42,047 nucleotides of DNA from Nostoc sp. CCCryo 231-06 (GTDB lineage: Bacteria > Cyanobacteriota > Cyanobacteriia > Cyanobacteriales > Nostocaceae): positions 1 to 42,047 of the forward strand of contig JAHCSU010000406.1 of NCBI GenBank assembly GCA_023522315.1, given 5' to 3'. Made by a program: the position numbers and the translations under genes. The notes under the pieces were generated by a model. The model saw nothing but the letters and a program-made list of their open reading frames with translations. It did not search any database and was not told the DNA's origin. Below are positions 32,602-41,992 of this stretch, piece by piece. Positions within the stretch are counted from its first letter, which is position 1; each line of letters starts with the position of its first letter.

Positions 32602-34792
32602 CCTGAATTAACCGGGTCTGAGTTTGTTTTAATTCTTGCAGAGTTTGAGTAAGTTCTAAGGTTTGACGTTTAGTTTGTTCGAGTAATTCTGCTTGCTGAA
32701 TCGCAATTCCCAATTGCACCCCTACTTGAGCTAGTAAATTAATTTCTTCTTCTTTCCAATAACGCGGTTGTGAATTTTGATAAGCAACTAATAATCCCCA
32801 TAATTTTTCACCTTCCCGAATCGGAACAAAGGTTTCGTTACGCGGAAGTTCGTTATCGTCGTCTGTGTCCTCAAAAGTTTCTATAATTATTGGTTGGGCT
32901 TGTGCAACAGGTTTCCAACCGTCTTTAAAAGAATCTGCTACAAATTTACCGCTCCAATCCAGGTTAAAGCGGTAGATTGCAACTCGCTCGACTTCAAGCA
33001 ACTCTCGTACAGCTTGAGTAGTGGTTCTAAAAATAGTTTTAATATCAAGTGACTGGCGAATTTTATCAATGGTTGCAGCCAGCAATTCTTGCCGTTCCAT
33101 TGCTTTCTCCCGTTCAGTGGCTTCTGCTAACTGGACAACCTGCATTTGAACTTGCTTTAAATAAGAATCTTGTTTTAATGCGACTCCCAATTGTTCGGCT
33201 ATTTGACTGGTAAATTCAATTTCAGAGGGTTGCCAGTGACGAGGAGCGGTACATTGGTGAATACACAGCAATCCCCAAAGTTCACCTTTTTTTAATAGAG
33301 GTGCGACCATATTTGCCCGCACTTGAAACTTTTCTAGGATTTGGACGTAGCAACCTGGAAACTTTGCTTGATAAATATCAGCGATCGCATTTACTCGACC
33401 TTGGGCGTAAAGGGGTGCAAAGTTTTCACCGAAGCAATAATCATAAACTTTTTCTGCTATTACCGAGTTACATTCAGGTACAACATCCTCAGAAATAAAT
33501 TCTCCTTCCCAATCTTTTTGAGGGTCAAAACGAAAGACTGACACTCTGTCTGCTTGCAGCATTTGCCGAGCCTCGGTGACAGTAGTTTGGAAGATTGTAT
33601 CTAAATCTAGGGACTCCCGAATTCGAGTAATCACGCTAGTTAATGTCTTTTGTTGCTCTGCTTGGTACTGAGCGTATGCCAGCAACTTATGGTGTCGCAC
33701 TGCTACACCAATTTGTGTGCCGATTTTGGTCAGTGATTCGACTTCATAAGATTGCCACTGTCTGGGTGAGGTATTTTGGTAGGCAGCGATGATTCCCCAA
33801 AGTTGATCTCCTTGGAGAATGGGGGCAGTTGCAAAGGCTTTTGCCTGGAATTGCTCCAACAGGTTTACATGACAGTTTGTTAATCCGGCTTGATAAATGT
33901 CATTGACTGTAAATGTCTGGTTGTTAACATAACGTCCGCCTCGCGTCTGTTGTAAATAAGTATCAGAAATCATCGGCTGAACGCCAACTAAAGGAGTCCA
34001 GCCTTCGGTAAATGATTCCGCAACGAAGTTACCACTCCAATCTGGATTGAAGCTAAAGATGGCAACTCGATCAGCTTGCAGCAGCTTGCATATTTCTTGA
34101 GTTGTGGTTTTAAAGATGGTTTCAATGTCAAGGGGTGAGCGAATTTTATCGACAATCTGAGCAATTACTTGGTCGCGTTGAGCTGCTTGAGCCAATTTTG
34201 CCGCTTGTAATTGAACTTCATGAAGATGCTTGGCTTGTTGAATAGCAACGGCAAGATGGTCAGCAATTTGACAAATAAATTCAATTTCCGATTCTTTCCA
34301 GTCACGAGCCTCACTGCACTGATGAATGCAAAGCAATCCCCACAGTTCCTTTTGGCGAGATAGAGGGACAACAAGGTTGGCCTTTACTTGAAATTTACTC
34401 AAAATTTCGGCATGATAATCACTCAGTCCCGCCTTGTAAATATCTGCTACTGCTTGCACTCGACCTTGTTGATAACTGGCAGCAAATTGTTCTCCAAAGC
34501 AGTGGTCGTAAACTTTTACTGCCATTGCTGAGTCCCAGCCAAGTGCAACATCCTCAGAAACAAATTCTCCTTGCCAATCTTGTTCACGGTCGAACTGGAA
34601 GACTGCTACTCGGTCAGCATTTAGCAGCTGACGCACTTGTATAACGGTAGTTTGAAAAATCGTTTCTAAGTCAAGAGACTCCCGAATTCGCACAATCACA
34701 CTCGCCAGAGCCTTTTGTTGGTCTAGTTGCTCTTGAAGTTGAGCGCTTGACAAAAGAAGTTGATTTTCTGGGAAATTTGAATTAGGTTCCAT
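32552..34792 (-). CDS. Multi-GAF cyanobacteriochrome-like sensor, kinase frame lost by frameshift
   Basis: 746 residues with four GAF domains (about 40-189, 220-370, 394-541 and 578-702), then a linker helix. After LIQGEK the frame shifts and stops within 13 residues. GAF1 and GAF3 resemble each other (DxCF motifs DHCF 96-99 and DYCF 451-454), and GAF2 resembles GAF4. The bilin-attachment position of cyanobacteriochromes is Cys-His in GAF2 (Cys307-His308) and Cys-Tyr in GAF3 (Cys481-Tyr482), but Tyr126 in GAF1. GAF4 lacks that region. If bilin binds, the protein senses light and would have signalled through the fused kinase. Non-photosensing GAF arrays of similar sequence also exist. Confidence 0.78.
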   Translation of the reverse strand: MEPNSNFPENQLLLSSAQLQEQLDQQKALASVIVRIRESLDLETIFQTTVIQVRQLLNADRVAVFQFDREQDWQGEFVSEDVALGWDSAMAVKVYDHCFGEQFAASYQQGRVQAVADIYKAGLSDYHAEILSKFQVKANLVVPLSRQKELWGLLCIHQCSEARDWKESEIEFICQIADHLAVAIQQAKHLHEVQLQAAKLAQAAQRDQVIAQIVDKIRSPLDIETIFKTTTQEICKLLQADRVAIFSFNPDWSGNFVAESFTEGWTPLVGVQPMISDTYLQQTRGGRYVNNQTFTVNDIYQAGLTNCHVNLLEQFQAKAFATAPILQGDQLWGIIAAYQNTSPRQWQSYEVESLTKIGTQIGVAVRHHKLLAYAQYQAEQQKTLTSVITRIRESLDLDTIFQTTVTEARQMLQADRVSVFRFDPQKDWEGEFISEDVVPECNSVIAEKVYDYCFGENFAPLYAQGRVNAIADIYQAKFPGCYVQILEKFQVRANMVAPLLKKGELWGLLCIHQCTAPRHWQPSEIEFTSQIAEQLGVALKQDSYLKQVQMQVVQLAEATEREKAMERQELLAATIDKIRQSLDIKTIFRTTTQAVRELLEVERVAIYRFNLDWSGKFVADSFKDGWKPVAQAQPIIIETFEDTDDDNELPRNETFVPIREGEKLWGLLVAYQNSQPRYWKEEEINLLAQVGVQLGIAIQQAELLEQTKRQTLELTQTLQELKQTQTRLIQGEKNGRIRTTTCWSRS

Positions 34793-35579
34793 TGCTCTGG
34801 ATTATGTCGGTTTTAATGATTCGTCATCCCAAACTTCATGAGTCCAAAATATGACAAACTGCAAATTTTTACAGTGTTCAACTATTTCCCAGAAGATGGT
34901 TATTGTTATAGTTCCCCTTTCTTGATCTATCCTCGTAATGGATTAAAAAATAGTTTTGGCTTGTACACAGCAGAAGACATGACTAACGTAGTGTTGCCAA
35001 GACAAATCAGAAAAGTGGTCTAACCCCTTTAGGACTTATGTATAAGAGATCCCCCAACCCCCTTAAAAAGTTGGCTCTTGAGATCCACCCCTTTTTAAGG
35101 CTTGTCATTACCAACATTTTTTAAATCTTGGGCTTCGTTGCCATTCCGCCTCGGAATAAATTCCAAGGCTAATAGCTAAAGTCCTCTCAAGAGGACTAAA
35201 TACAAATTTTCAGCCATGTAGAGGGGCTATCATATCTAAAAGGAAAATTTCAGTCCACTTGAGTGGACTTTAGCTATCAGCCCAGAACTTAAGTTCTGGG
35301 CGGGATATTGGTCAGCACGACACTTTGACTGTTACAAAAATGTGGGTAACGACAAGCCTAGAAAGAATTGGTATTACCTGAAAATAAGAGGGAATGAGAG
35401 CTAAAATGCTTACTACTATAGCGATCGCAGTAATTCCGTTTTGAGCGTAGGCACTTAAAATGATTGCCATCAGACTATAAACTAATGACTATATTTGCCA
35501 AAATTTACCTGACAGACTACGGAATTTCAGGTTAAATGTTTTAAAGTATGCACTCTGCAAGAGTTGTCGGGTATTATTC
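34793..35579. other. Gene-free region between the sensor kinase and murJ
   Basis: It holds no convincing gene. A 61-codon frame at 34838-35023 has no family features. The region contains a 'gatcccccaacccccttaaaaag' type palindrome (35049-35095), the inverted-repeat element described separately, and an HIP1 octamer at 35422. The murJ promoter should be in the last 150 bases, which are AT-rich. Confidence 0.5.
35098..35359. repeat. 262-bp inverted-repeat (MITE-like) element
   Basis: The ends are inverted copies over about 24 bp with two mismatches (left aggcttgtcattaccaac..., right ...gggtaacgacaagcct). Inside are three further palindromes: agtcctctcaagaggact, agtccacttgagtggact and cccagaacttaagttctggg. 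It has no coding capacity. The outer ends look like those of a full-size insertion sequence family, which is not identified. Confidence 0.7.
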
Positions 35580-37184
35580 GTGACACAACAAGACCAAAAA
35601 CCCTCTCGTTCTTTCGCTGGAATTGCTGGCATTGTTGCCGCAGCCACATTAATTAGTAAAGTCTTCGGTTTAGTGCGGCAGCAAGCGATCGCTGCCGCTT
35701 TTGGTGTTGGTGCTGCTGCCACCGCCTATAGTTATGCCTATATTATCCCTGGCTTTCTATTAATATTACTCGGTGGTGTCAATGGGCCATTACACAGTGC
35801 AGTTGTCAGCGTTTTAGCCAAGCGGCGGCGAGAAGAAGCGGCTCCCGTAGTGGAAACCGTGACAACTCTGGTAGCTGGATCGCTATTGGTGGTAACAGTT
35901 GCTCAAGTTTTATTTGCAGATGCGATCGTTGATTTAGTTGGTCATGGTTTGGAAGCGACAACCAGAGCGATCGCAATTCAACAACTCCGCATTATGGCGC
36001 CAATGGCTTTATTTTCAGGTTTAATTGGCATTGGCTTCGGTACTCTGAATGCAGCCAATCAATATTGGTTACTCTCCATTAGTCCCTTATTATCCAGTAT
36101 TACCGTTGTTGCCGGTCTTGGTATCTTGGCGATGCAACTGGGCAAAGATATTATTAAACCGGAGTACGCTTTAATCGGTGGAATGGTTTTAGCTTGGGGA
36201 ACCTTAGCAGGAGCCATTCTCCAGTGGTTAGTGCAGCTAATTGTCCAGTGGCGGTTAGGACTCGGCACATTACGCTTGCGGTTTGATTTTAAATCCCCAG
36301 GTGTTCAAGAAGTCATTAAAATCATGACTCCGGCAACAATTTCCTCTGGAATGATGCCAATTAATGTCGCCACTGACCTTTATTTTGCCAGTCCTATCCC
36401 TGGTGCTGCGGCAGGATTTAACTATGCGAATCTATTAGTCCAAACTCCCTTAGGGATTATTTCTAATATCATTTTACTGCCTCTGTTACCGATATTTGCC
36501 AAACTTGCCGGCCCCGAAAATTGGCCAGATTTAAAATTACGCATTCGCCAAGGACTGCTACTTACTGCCTTCACCATGCTACCGCTAGGAGCGCTGATGG
36601 TGGCGTTATCTGTACCTATTGTGCAGGTGGTATATGAACGCGGTGCTTTCAAGCCAGAAGCCACACAGCTAGTTTCATCCTTGCTAGTCGCTTACGGAAT
36701 TGGGATGTTTGTCTATTTAGGGCGTGATGTTTTAGTGCGGGTATTTTATGCATTGGGCGATGGACAGACACCTTTTCGCATCAGTATTTTTAACATCTTG
36801 CTTAACGCCTTATTGGATTGGTTTTTCGTTAAACCTTTTGGCGCTCCCGGTTTGGTGTTAGCAACAGTGGGTGTAAATTGCAGTTCAATGTTGATGCTGC
36901 TATGGTTGCTCGATCGCAAACTCAATGGTTTACCTTGGCGTGAGTGGGGTTTGCCGATTTTGGGTTTGGCTGCTGGTAGCGTGGTAGCTGGGATAGCAAG
37001 CTATGGGACATTGGTTGGTTCTCAGCATTTATTAGGTAAAACGGGTTTACTGATTCTGGTGTTGCAATTGTGTGTATCTGGCTTTGTGGGGATTGCAGTG
37101 TTTGCTGCGATCGCTTCATCAATGAAAATACCAGAGGTGAATAGTTTTATATCTCGTTTACGTCAGCGCTTTTTGAAAAAATAA
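35580..37184 (+). CDS. murJ: Lipid II flippase MurJ (MviN)
   Basis: A 534-residue polytopic protein with about 14 hydrophobic segments, starting at GTG35580. The N-terminal IVAAATLISKVFGLVRQQAIAAAFG block with the essential Arg of the MurJ cavity, the later PATISSGMMPINV and the YALGDGQTPFRISI signature place it in the MviN/MurJ family of MOP flippases. It moves lipid-linked peptidoglycan precursor across the plasma membrane. Length is normal (510-550). It is monocistronic, ending about 280 bp before psbI. Confidence 0.92.
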   Translation: MTQQDQKPSRSFAGIAGIVAAATLISKVFGLVRQQAIAAAFGVGAAATAYSYAYIIPGFLLILLGGVNGPLHSAVVSVLAKRRREEAAPVVETVTTLVAGSLLVVTVAQVLFADAIVDLVGHGLEATTRAIAIQQLRIMAPMALFSGLIGIGFGTLNAANQYWLLSISPLLSSITVVAGLGILAMQLGKDIIKPEYALIGGMVLAWGTLAGAILQWLVQLIVQWRLGLGTLRLRFDFKSPGVQEVIKIMTPATISSGMMPINVATDLYFASPIPGAAAGFNYANLLVQTPLGIISNIILLPLLPIFAKLAGPENWPDLKLRIRQGLLLTAFTMLPLGALMVALSVPIVQVVYERGAFKPEATQLVSSLLVAYGIGMFVYLGRDVLVRVFYALGDGQTPFRISIFNILLNALLDWFFVKPFGAPGLVLATVGVNCSSMLMLLWLLDRKLNGLPWREWGLPILGLAAGSVVAGIASYGTLVGSQHLLGKTGLLILVLQLCVSGFVGIAVFAAIASSMKIPEVNSFISRLRQRFLKK

Positions 37185-37466
37185 CTGTTATCTGAAGAAA
37201 CTTTTGCCGTTAGTTAACGTCACAAGAGTAACCAGTCTCTGAGTTATTTCTTAAGGGCATCTAAAAGTTAGACAACTGACATCTTGCACCATTATCAATA
37301 AGCTTAGGGTAAGCACTGTTAGTCCCTAATCTCCAAGTCGCCAGCCCCAAGTCCCCAGAGTCCTCTCAAAAGGGACGAGATTTGGGTAATATAAAGTAGC
37401 TATCTTTTCTGCATGGCAGATCCTGAAAGAAAAGCTTTCTTTGTCTTACCCCTTGGAGATATTTCT

Positions 37467-37583
37467 ATGCTGACTTTAAAAATCGCTGTTTATATTGTTG
37501 TTGCCTCCTTCGTCGCTATCTTCGTCTTCGGATTTTTGTCAAACGATCCAGCTCGTAACCCCGGCCGTCGGGACTTAGAGTAA
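37467..37583 (+). CDS. psbI: Photosystem II reaction-centre protein I
   Basis: A 38-residue single-helix protein, [12 protein letters not shown] at the N-terminus and [18 protein letters not shown] at the end. It matches PsbI in length and in the invariant FLSNDPxRNPGR tail. PsbI sits beside the D1/CP43 side of photosystem II and aids assembly and stability. A GGAG (37455-37458) eight bases upstream of the ATG supports the start, and a hairpin terminator follows at 37636. The gene stands alone, as usual in cyanobacteria. Confidence 0.95.
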   Translation: MLTLKIAVYIVVASFVAIFVFGFLSNDPARNPGRRDLE

Positions 37584-37635
37584 AAGGGCAATAAATCATC
37601 CGCGACTTTAGAAGGCGGAAGATACTAAACCCCAC

Positions 37636-37669
37636 GGAAACTTACTAGGCGAAAGTTTAGTAAGTTTCC
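37636..37669 (+). terminator. Terminator hairpin after psbI
   Basis: Perfect 12-bp stems ggaaacttacta (37636-37647) and tagtaagtttcc (37658-37669) with a 10-base loop, 52 bp after the psbI stop and before the next gene. Confidence 0.65.
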
Positions 37670-37780
37670 TCCTCAAAGTGGCTTGCTACCGATAGCAGAA
37701 GGCGACAGTCGGAAGGCAAAATGTATATTTAATCCTTCCCTCCGTCATTTGGCTGTTTGTTAGCCCGATTATGCTCAAAT

Positions 37781-40642
37781 ATGCTTCATCCAGTTCTGCC
37801 GCCTGATCCGCCTTTTATCCTCGAATCTTTACAAGCTGTAAATCCCGCCTCATCTGCTAGTCATACAAATTTTCTTTCAGGTGTAGATACTGGAATACAC
37901 GAAAAGATAGACAAATCCAAGCAACCCAAGGATTTGGCTGAGTTGGCAATTGCGGGTAAAACCAAGAGTGATCCGCCATTGCCAACTCCGATCAACTCAA
38001 CTCAGGATGGCTTGGTAGTTGCCGAAACTCCCTCTGTAGCCCATTCACCAGAAACCTTCCCACCAGAAATTTCGCCCATCAACATTTCTGGAACTGCTGC
38101 ACCTTTGGGGCGATCGGTAATTGGTGGTTATCCCACGCAGGAGGTTAAATCCTCTAATTACCAAGATAAAGAAGACACAAAGACAAGTCCGAGTGTCAAC
38201 GTTCAGCGCTCGGAACTTCTGCTAAGAGCGGCGTTACGCAAGCAGGAGACGCAAAGAGAAGCCACTACGTTGCCAAAGAAAGTTGGAGCGGAGGCTTCTT
38301 CTGTAAACTTAAAAAGTGAACCTTCTCAAAAACTCGGTGAGCAATCACCAACTCTCAACTTTAGTGGAGAAAAACAAACCTTTTTGGATGGTAGCTTTAG
38401 CTATAGAGTTTCCCCAAATCCCCAACTTGTCCAGTCTTTGCGTCCTCTTCAAACTGTCCCAAGTGCTACATACAGCAACAAAGTCGAATCCAAAGCGGGA
38501 ATTTTCGCACAGAAATTAACCCCGCAAAAACAGCAAAGTGATAGTACTGCACCACAGTCTTCAGGAAGAGACAATATCTCTGAATCTGCTGCTGATCTTG
38601 CACCGAGTTCTCAATCAGTACAAAATTTTATAAAATTCACGTCTCGTAACTCGACAAATCAACTCTCAAAGCCCATCACTGTAGGATTCAAGTCCCAAGT
38701 CCAACAACAAGCTCAAGCACCAACGCCTACACGAGATGCAGATGCCACTAATCAGCCCCAAAGTCAACCATCTGATACAACTGCGCCAGCTAAACCGAGA
38801 ATTGTAGAAGTCACTTCAGATCGGCAAGAGTATGACGAGCAACGGCGAATTATTACAGCTGTTGGTAATGTACTTGTGCGATTTGATGGGGCGGTGGTGG
38901 ATGCCGATCGCCTGCAAGTCAATTTAGACAACTTGATTGCTGCGGGGGAGGGCAACGTAACTTTAACACGGGGCGATCAGGTACTGCGTGGACAACGCTT
39001 TACTTATAACTTTGTTCAAGATAGTGGGGAACTGCTAAATGGTAGAGGAGAAATTTATGTACCCTCAGCACAAACAGATTTTGCTTTTTCATCCACGGGT
39101 GTAACTGCTGGTGGAGTTCCAAAACGTCCGCCGAGCGATCGCATTAGAGCCAATCAGCCCGTTTCCGGTGTGAGCAGCCCTGGAGGAATTGATGTGGTAT
39201 TTGGTGGTCAAGCAGATGCTAGCAATATCCCGCCATCGAAAACAGGGGGTGTAGTCAATCGGCTCAGGTTTGAAGCTGAACACATTGACTTTTATCCGCA
39301 AGGCTGGCAAGCAAGGGATGTCCGCATCACCAACGATCCTTTTTCGCCCCCTGAATTACAATTACGCGCAGATACAGTAACTCTGACGCGAGAATCACCC
39401 TTGGTAGACCGCATCAGGACACAGAATCAGCGTTTGGTATTTGATCAAGGCGTCTCCTTACCAATTCCGGTGAATGAGCGGACTATTGACCGCCGGGAGC
39501 GGGATGTTTCACCTGCAATAGCTTCCCCTGGTTATGATGGAGAAGATCGGGGTGGCTTGTATATTGAGCGTGGCTTTCCAGTGATCGATACAGAGAAGAC
39601 ACGCTGGACGATCACGCCCCAGTTGTTAATACAGAGAGCTGTGCAAGAAGGCGCGGGTGATTTAGGCGCACTGTTTGCTGTCAAGACAAAGATAAATTCT
39701 GTTTTGAGTCCACGAGCAGTCATTGATGGGACTGGGGAATTAACTAGTTTTGACTTGAACAAGCTAGAAGATAATTTACGGGCGAGGTTAGGATTGCGCC
39801 AGACATTAGGGACTTCCCTTCCCCATGTTTTGAATCTGGAGTATAGCTACCGCGATCGCTTTTACAACGGTACCCTCGGTTTTCAAACCGTCCAGAGCAG
39901 TCTTGGTGGTATTATTCTCTCTCCTGTGATTCCTTTAGGCAAAAGTGGCATCAACCTCACCTATCAGGGAAGCGCTCGATATATCAATGCCAACACCGAT
40001 CGCCAAGACTTACTAGAACCAGTGCGGGAAAACGATCGCATCTCACTAGGTCGTTTCCAAGCCAGCGCTTTCCTCAGTACTGGGGTGTTGCTGTGGCAGG
40101 GAAAACCATTACCACCCACTGCGACTGAGGGATTACGATACACGGCTAATCCTGTAGTTCCTTACTTGCGAGCGATCGCTGAACTTAGAGGTACTAGCAG
40201 TTATTACACCAATGGTGATAATCAAAGCACCCTAACTGGTACAATTGGCTTACTAGGCCAAATTGGTCATTTTTCTCGACCTTTTTTAGACTATACAGCC
40301 TTTAATATTACTTATTCTCAAGGCTTAAACAACGGATTATCACCCTTTTTGTTTGATCGCTCTGTTGATAACCAAGTGTTGAGTGCTGGGATATCACAGC
40401 AAATCTACGGCCCTTTTCGCTTAGGCTTTCAAACATCTGTTAACTTGGATACTGGTAAAGAAACCAGCACCGACTATATTGTGGAATATAGTCGTCGCAC
40501 CTATGGCATCACCTTGCGTTACAATCCGGTGTTGGAGTTAGGCGGTATCAGCATCCGAATTAGTGATTTTAACTGGGGTGGCGGCACTGATCCATTTTCT
40601 GAAGTTAAACCAGTGGTAGGCGGCGTGCAACAAGATTATTAG
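37781..40642 (+). CDS. LptD/OstA-like outer-membrane protein (DUF3769)
   Basis: A 953-residue protein. ATG37781 (MLHPVLPPDPPFI) is preferred to an in-frame TTG at 37757. The first about 340 residues are low-complexity, rich in Ser, Pro, Gln and Thr. An OstA/LptA-type beta-jellyroll follows (TSDRQEYDEQRRIITAVG ... VDADRLQVNLDN ... LRGQRFTYNF, about 345-430). The second half (about 480-953) is a beta-barrel-like domain with aromatic-terminated strands. This is the cyanobacterial LptD counterpart, thought to insert lipopolysaccharide in the outer membrane. No signal peptide is visible at the chosen start, which is odd for an outer-membrane protein. Confidence 0.8.
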   Translation: MLHPVLPPDPPFILESLQAVNPASSASHTNFLSGVDTGIHEKIDKSKQPKDLAELAIAGKTKSDPPLPTPINSTQDGLVVAETPSVAHSPETFPPEISPINISGTAAPLGRSVIGGYPTQEVKSSNYQDKEDTKTSPSVNVQRSELLLRAALRKQETQREATTLPKKVGAEASSVNLKSEPSQKLGEQSPTLNFSGEKQTFLDGSFSYRVSPNPQLVQSLRPLQTVPSATYSNKVESKAGIFAQKLTPQKQQSDSTAPQSSGRDNISESAADLAPSSQSVQNFIKFTSRNSTNQLSKPITVGFKSQVQQQAQAPTPTRDADATNQPQSQPSDTTAPAKPRIVEVTSDRQEYDEQRRIITAVGNVLVRFDGAVVDADRLQVNLDNLIAAGEGNVTLTRGDQVLRGQRFTYNFVQDSGELLNGRGEIYVPSAQTDFAFSSTGVTAGGVPKRPPSDRIRANQPVSGVSSPGGIDVVFGGQADASNIPPSKTGGVVNRLRFEAEHIDFYPQGWQARDVRITNDPFSPPELQLRADTVTLTRESPLVDRIRTQNQRLVFDQGVSLPIPVNERTIDRRERDVSPAIASPGYDGEDRGGLYIERGFPVIDTEKTRWTITPQLLIQRAVQEGAGDLGALFAVKTKINSVLSPRAVIDGTGELTSFDLNKLEDNLRARLGLRQTLGTSLPHVLNLEYSYRDRFYNGTLGFQTVQSSLGGIILSPVIPLGKSGINLTYQGSARYINANTDRQDLLEPVRENDRISLGRFQASAFLSTGVLLWQGKPLPPTATEGLRYTANPVVPYLRAIAELRGTSSYYTNGDNQSTLTGTIGLLGQIGHFSRPFLDYTAFNITYSQGLNNGLSPFLFDRSVDNQVLSAGISQQIYGPFRLGFQTSVNLDTGKETSTDYIVEYSRRTYGITLRYNPVLELGGISIRISDFNWGGGTDPFSEVKPVVGGVQQDY

Positions 40643-40707
40643 TCAAATAGTTAGCAGTCGCCCTACTCGACACTTGATTCTTGAAGATTTTCTATCTTTT
40701 GCCCAGT

Positions 40708-40992
40708 CTAAGGATTTGGCACGACTCGACAGCTTATCGCACAATTGGTTGATGCCGCACCAGGTATTCTCAGCTTGGCATAGTCGCCGCTTAGTTGAAT
40801 ACGTGATGGTGGTTGGTGTAGGGTTGCACAGCATCTTTGCACTGCGGCTTGGTACTCTCGCCATTGCTTACGGATTGCAATACTTGCAGCATCGTTACCT
40901 AAATCTGAAAATTTTAGTCCCGCTCGAATTAGCCAAGTTTCTACATCAGTTGTTTCACCCAGCATTTCTGGTATAGCATTAATCTTTTCCAT
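40708..40992 (-). CDS. Hypothetical protein, doubtful
   Basis: A 94-residue frame. Its first 50 residues (MEKINAIPEMLGETTDVETW, then IRAGLKFSDLGNDAASIAI) look protein-like and acidic, but the end (TNCAISCRVVPNP) does not. It may be a decayed gene whose 3' part has shifted frame. A plus-strand frame overlaps it (40674-40976) and is equally unsupported. No family is recognised and no ribosome site is clear. Confidence 0.3.
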   Translation of the reverse strand: MEKINAIPEMLGETTDVETWLIRAGLKFSDLGNDAASIAIRKQWREYQAAVQRCCATLHQPPSRIQLSGDYAKLRIPGAASTNCAISCRVVPNP

Positions 40993-41147
40993 GAGTAATA
41001 TCTTTTACACGTATTTAAAATTGATAATTTTACTGTAAGAAAAACTATTGATAATAGCCAATATAATTATTTATCAAAATCATCAATAAAAATGATTAAA
41101 AGAAGAGAACAAATTATTATTACGTCTCTGGTTTAGATGCAAACAAG

Positions 41148-41176
41148 GTAGGGGCACAGCATTGCTGTGCCCCTAC
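41148..41176. repeat. Perfect 29-bp palindromic repeat
   Basis: A 13-bp perfect stem, gtaggggcacagc and gctgtgcccctac, around a 3-base loop. A well-known dispersed hairpin type in cyanobacterial intergenic DNA. Related inner palindromes (gccgtgccc) occur in the MITE copies at 13280 and 15023. Confidence 0.8.
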
Positions 41177-41211
41177 GAATGGTCTGTAATTGATGTGATC
41201 GAAAACCGTTA

Positions 41212-41500
41212 TATAGCGGTTATCAGTCCAGTTCAGTACACTTAGGAGAGAACAATTCTACTGATAACTGGTCGCTATGAAAGCCTACTCTCTCGACTTG
41301 CGTCAGAAAGTTGTTGATGCTTATGCCTGCGGTGACATTTCCCAACGAAAACTGGCTAAAAACTTTGGTGTCACCTTAAGTTTTGTCCAAAATTTACTCA
41401 AGGCATTAAATATGGCATTCGCAGAAGTGACGATAGAGAATTTACTGGGTTGGTTTACTCACTGCTGCTACTGTACTTCAGAAGACTGATAACCGCTATA
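41212..41500 (+). mobile_element. Internally deleted IS630-family element
   Basis: A 289-bp element with inverted ends tatagcggttatcagt (41212) and actgataaccgctata (ending 41500). The outer TA on each side fits an IS630/Tc1 target duplication. It keeps the transposase's N-terminal helix-turn-helix and its last residues, joined in frame with the catalytic middle removed, so it cannot transpose by itself. It has inserted into, or recombined next to, the nucA-like gene: nuclease coding sequence starts right after the right end, but no nuclease 5' part is seen on the left. Confidence 0.8.
41277..41489 (+). pseudogene. IS630-type transposase, internally deleted
   Basis: 70 residues: MKAYSLDLRQKVVDAYACGD and ISQRKLAKNFGVTLSFVQNL are the HTH start of the Nostoc IS630 transposases. 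After LLK it jumps to NMAFAEVTIENLLGWF...CTSED, which I take to be the normal C-terminus. The DDE catalytic region is missing. It could still bind element ends. Confidence 0.8.
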
Positions 41501-41848
41501 GTAGTTCAGGGGAAAGAACTCTATATTATTTCGGGTTCCTATGGCACTGGTGGAACAGGTTCTAATGGAACAAAAACCACAATTGCTGGTGGCAAAGTGA
41601 CTGTTCCGGCAAGAACATGGAAGGTTATTGTAGTCTTAAATTCATCAAATTCTGGTGCTAGCAGTGTCACTACTAACACCAGAATAATTGCAGTGAATAT
41701 GCCTAATTCGCAGGGAATTAGAAATGCGGATTGGAGAAATTACAGAGTTAGTGTTGATTCCATCGAAGTGAACACTGGTTACAATTTGCTCTCTAATGTT
41801 TCTTCGTCTGTTCAAAGTGTAATTGAGTCCAAAGTTGACACTTTGTAA
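41501..41848 (+). pseudogene. nucA: NucA-like DNA/RNA non-specific endonuclease, C-terminal remnant
   Basis: About 115 residues from VVQGKELYIISGSYG to SSVQSVIESKVDTL match the C-terminal third of Anabaena NucA, including GGKVTVPARTWKVIVVL, NTRIIAVNMPN and the final VSVDSIEVNTGYNLLSNVS. The DRGH catalytic motif and the metal-binding Asn lie upstream in NucA and are missing here, so the product is inactive. The 5' part was lost at the IS630-element boundary. The full enzyme is a secreted sugar-non-specific nuclease. Confidence 0.88.
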
Positions 41849-41875
41849 AAATACTTACCGCACTTAAAATTTAAA

Positions 41876-41900
41876 GCCTGTCTGTAAATTATAGACAGGC
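41876..41900. terminator. Bidirectional terminator between nucA and nuiA remnants
   Basis: 8-bp stem gcctgtct / agacaggc with an AT-rich loop, between two convergent gene ends (stops at 41846-41848 and 41915-41917). Confidence 0.6.
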
Positions 41901-41914
41901 TAGTGTTTGATTAG

Positions 41915-41992
41915 TTAGGTTTCTACAACTTTTGTCGAAATTCCGGCTAAATCCCCAGATGGAGTTTTACCAACAATATAGACATCAATACT
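41915..41992 (-). pseudogene. nuiA: NuiA-like nuclease inhibitor, C-terminal remnant
   Basis: On the minus strand the last about 25 residues, SIDVYIVGKTPSGDLAGIST then KVVET and stop, match the C-terminus of Anabaena NuiA (LDVYVIGETPAGNLAG-type ending ISTKVVET). Upstream coding sequence is replaced by the terminal repeat beginning at 41993. NuiA is the protein inhibitor of NucA. The remnants lie tail to tail, so both partners of this pair are broken. Confidence 0.8.

Noticed and set aside
34838..35023. 61-codon frame upstream of murJ
   Set aside because: It has no family features and no ribosome site, and lies in a gene-free repeat-bearing stretch.
40674..40976. 100-codon plus-strand frame after the LptD-like gene
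   Set aside because: It overlaps a minus-strand frame of similar quality and has no recognisable domain, ribosome site or codon bias.
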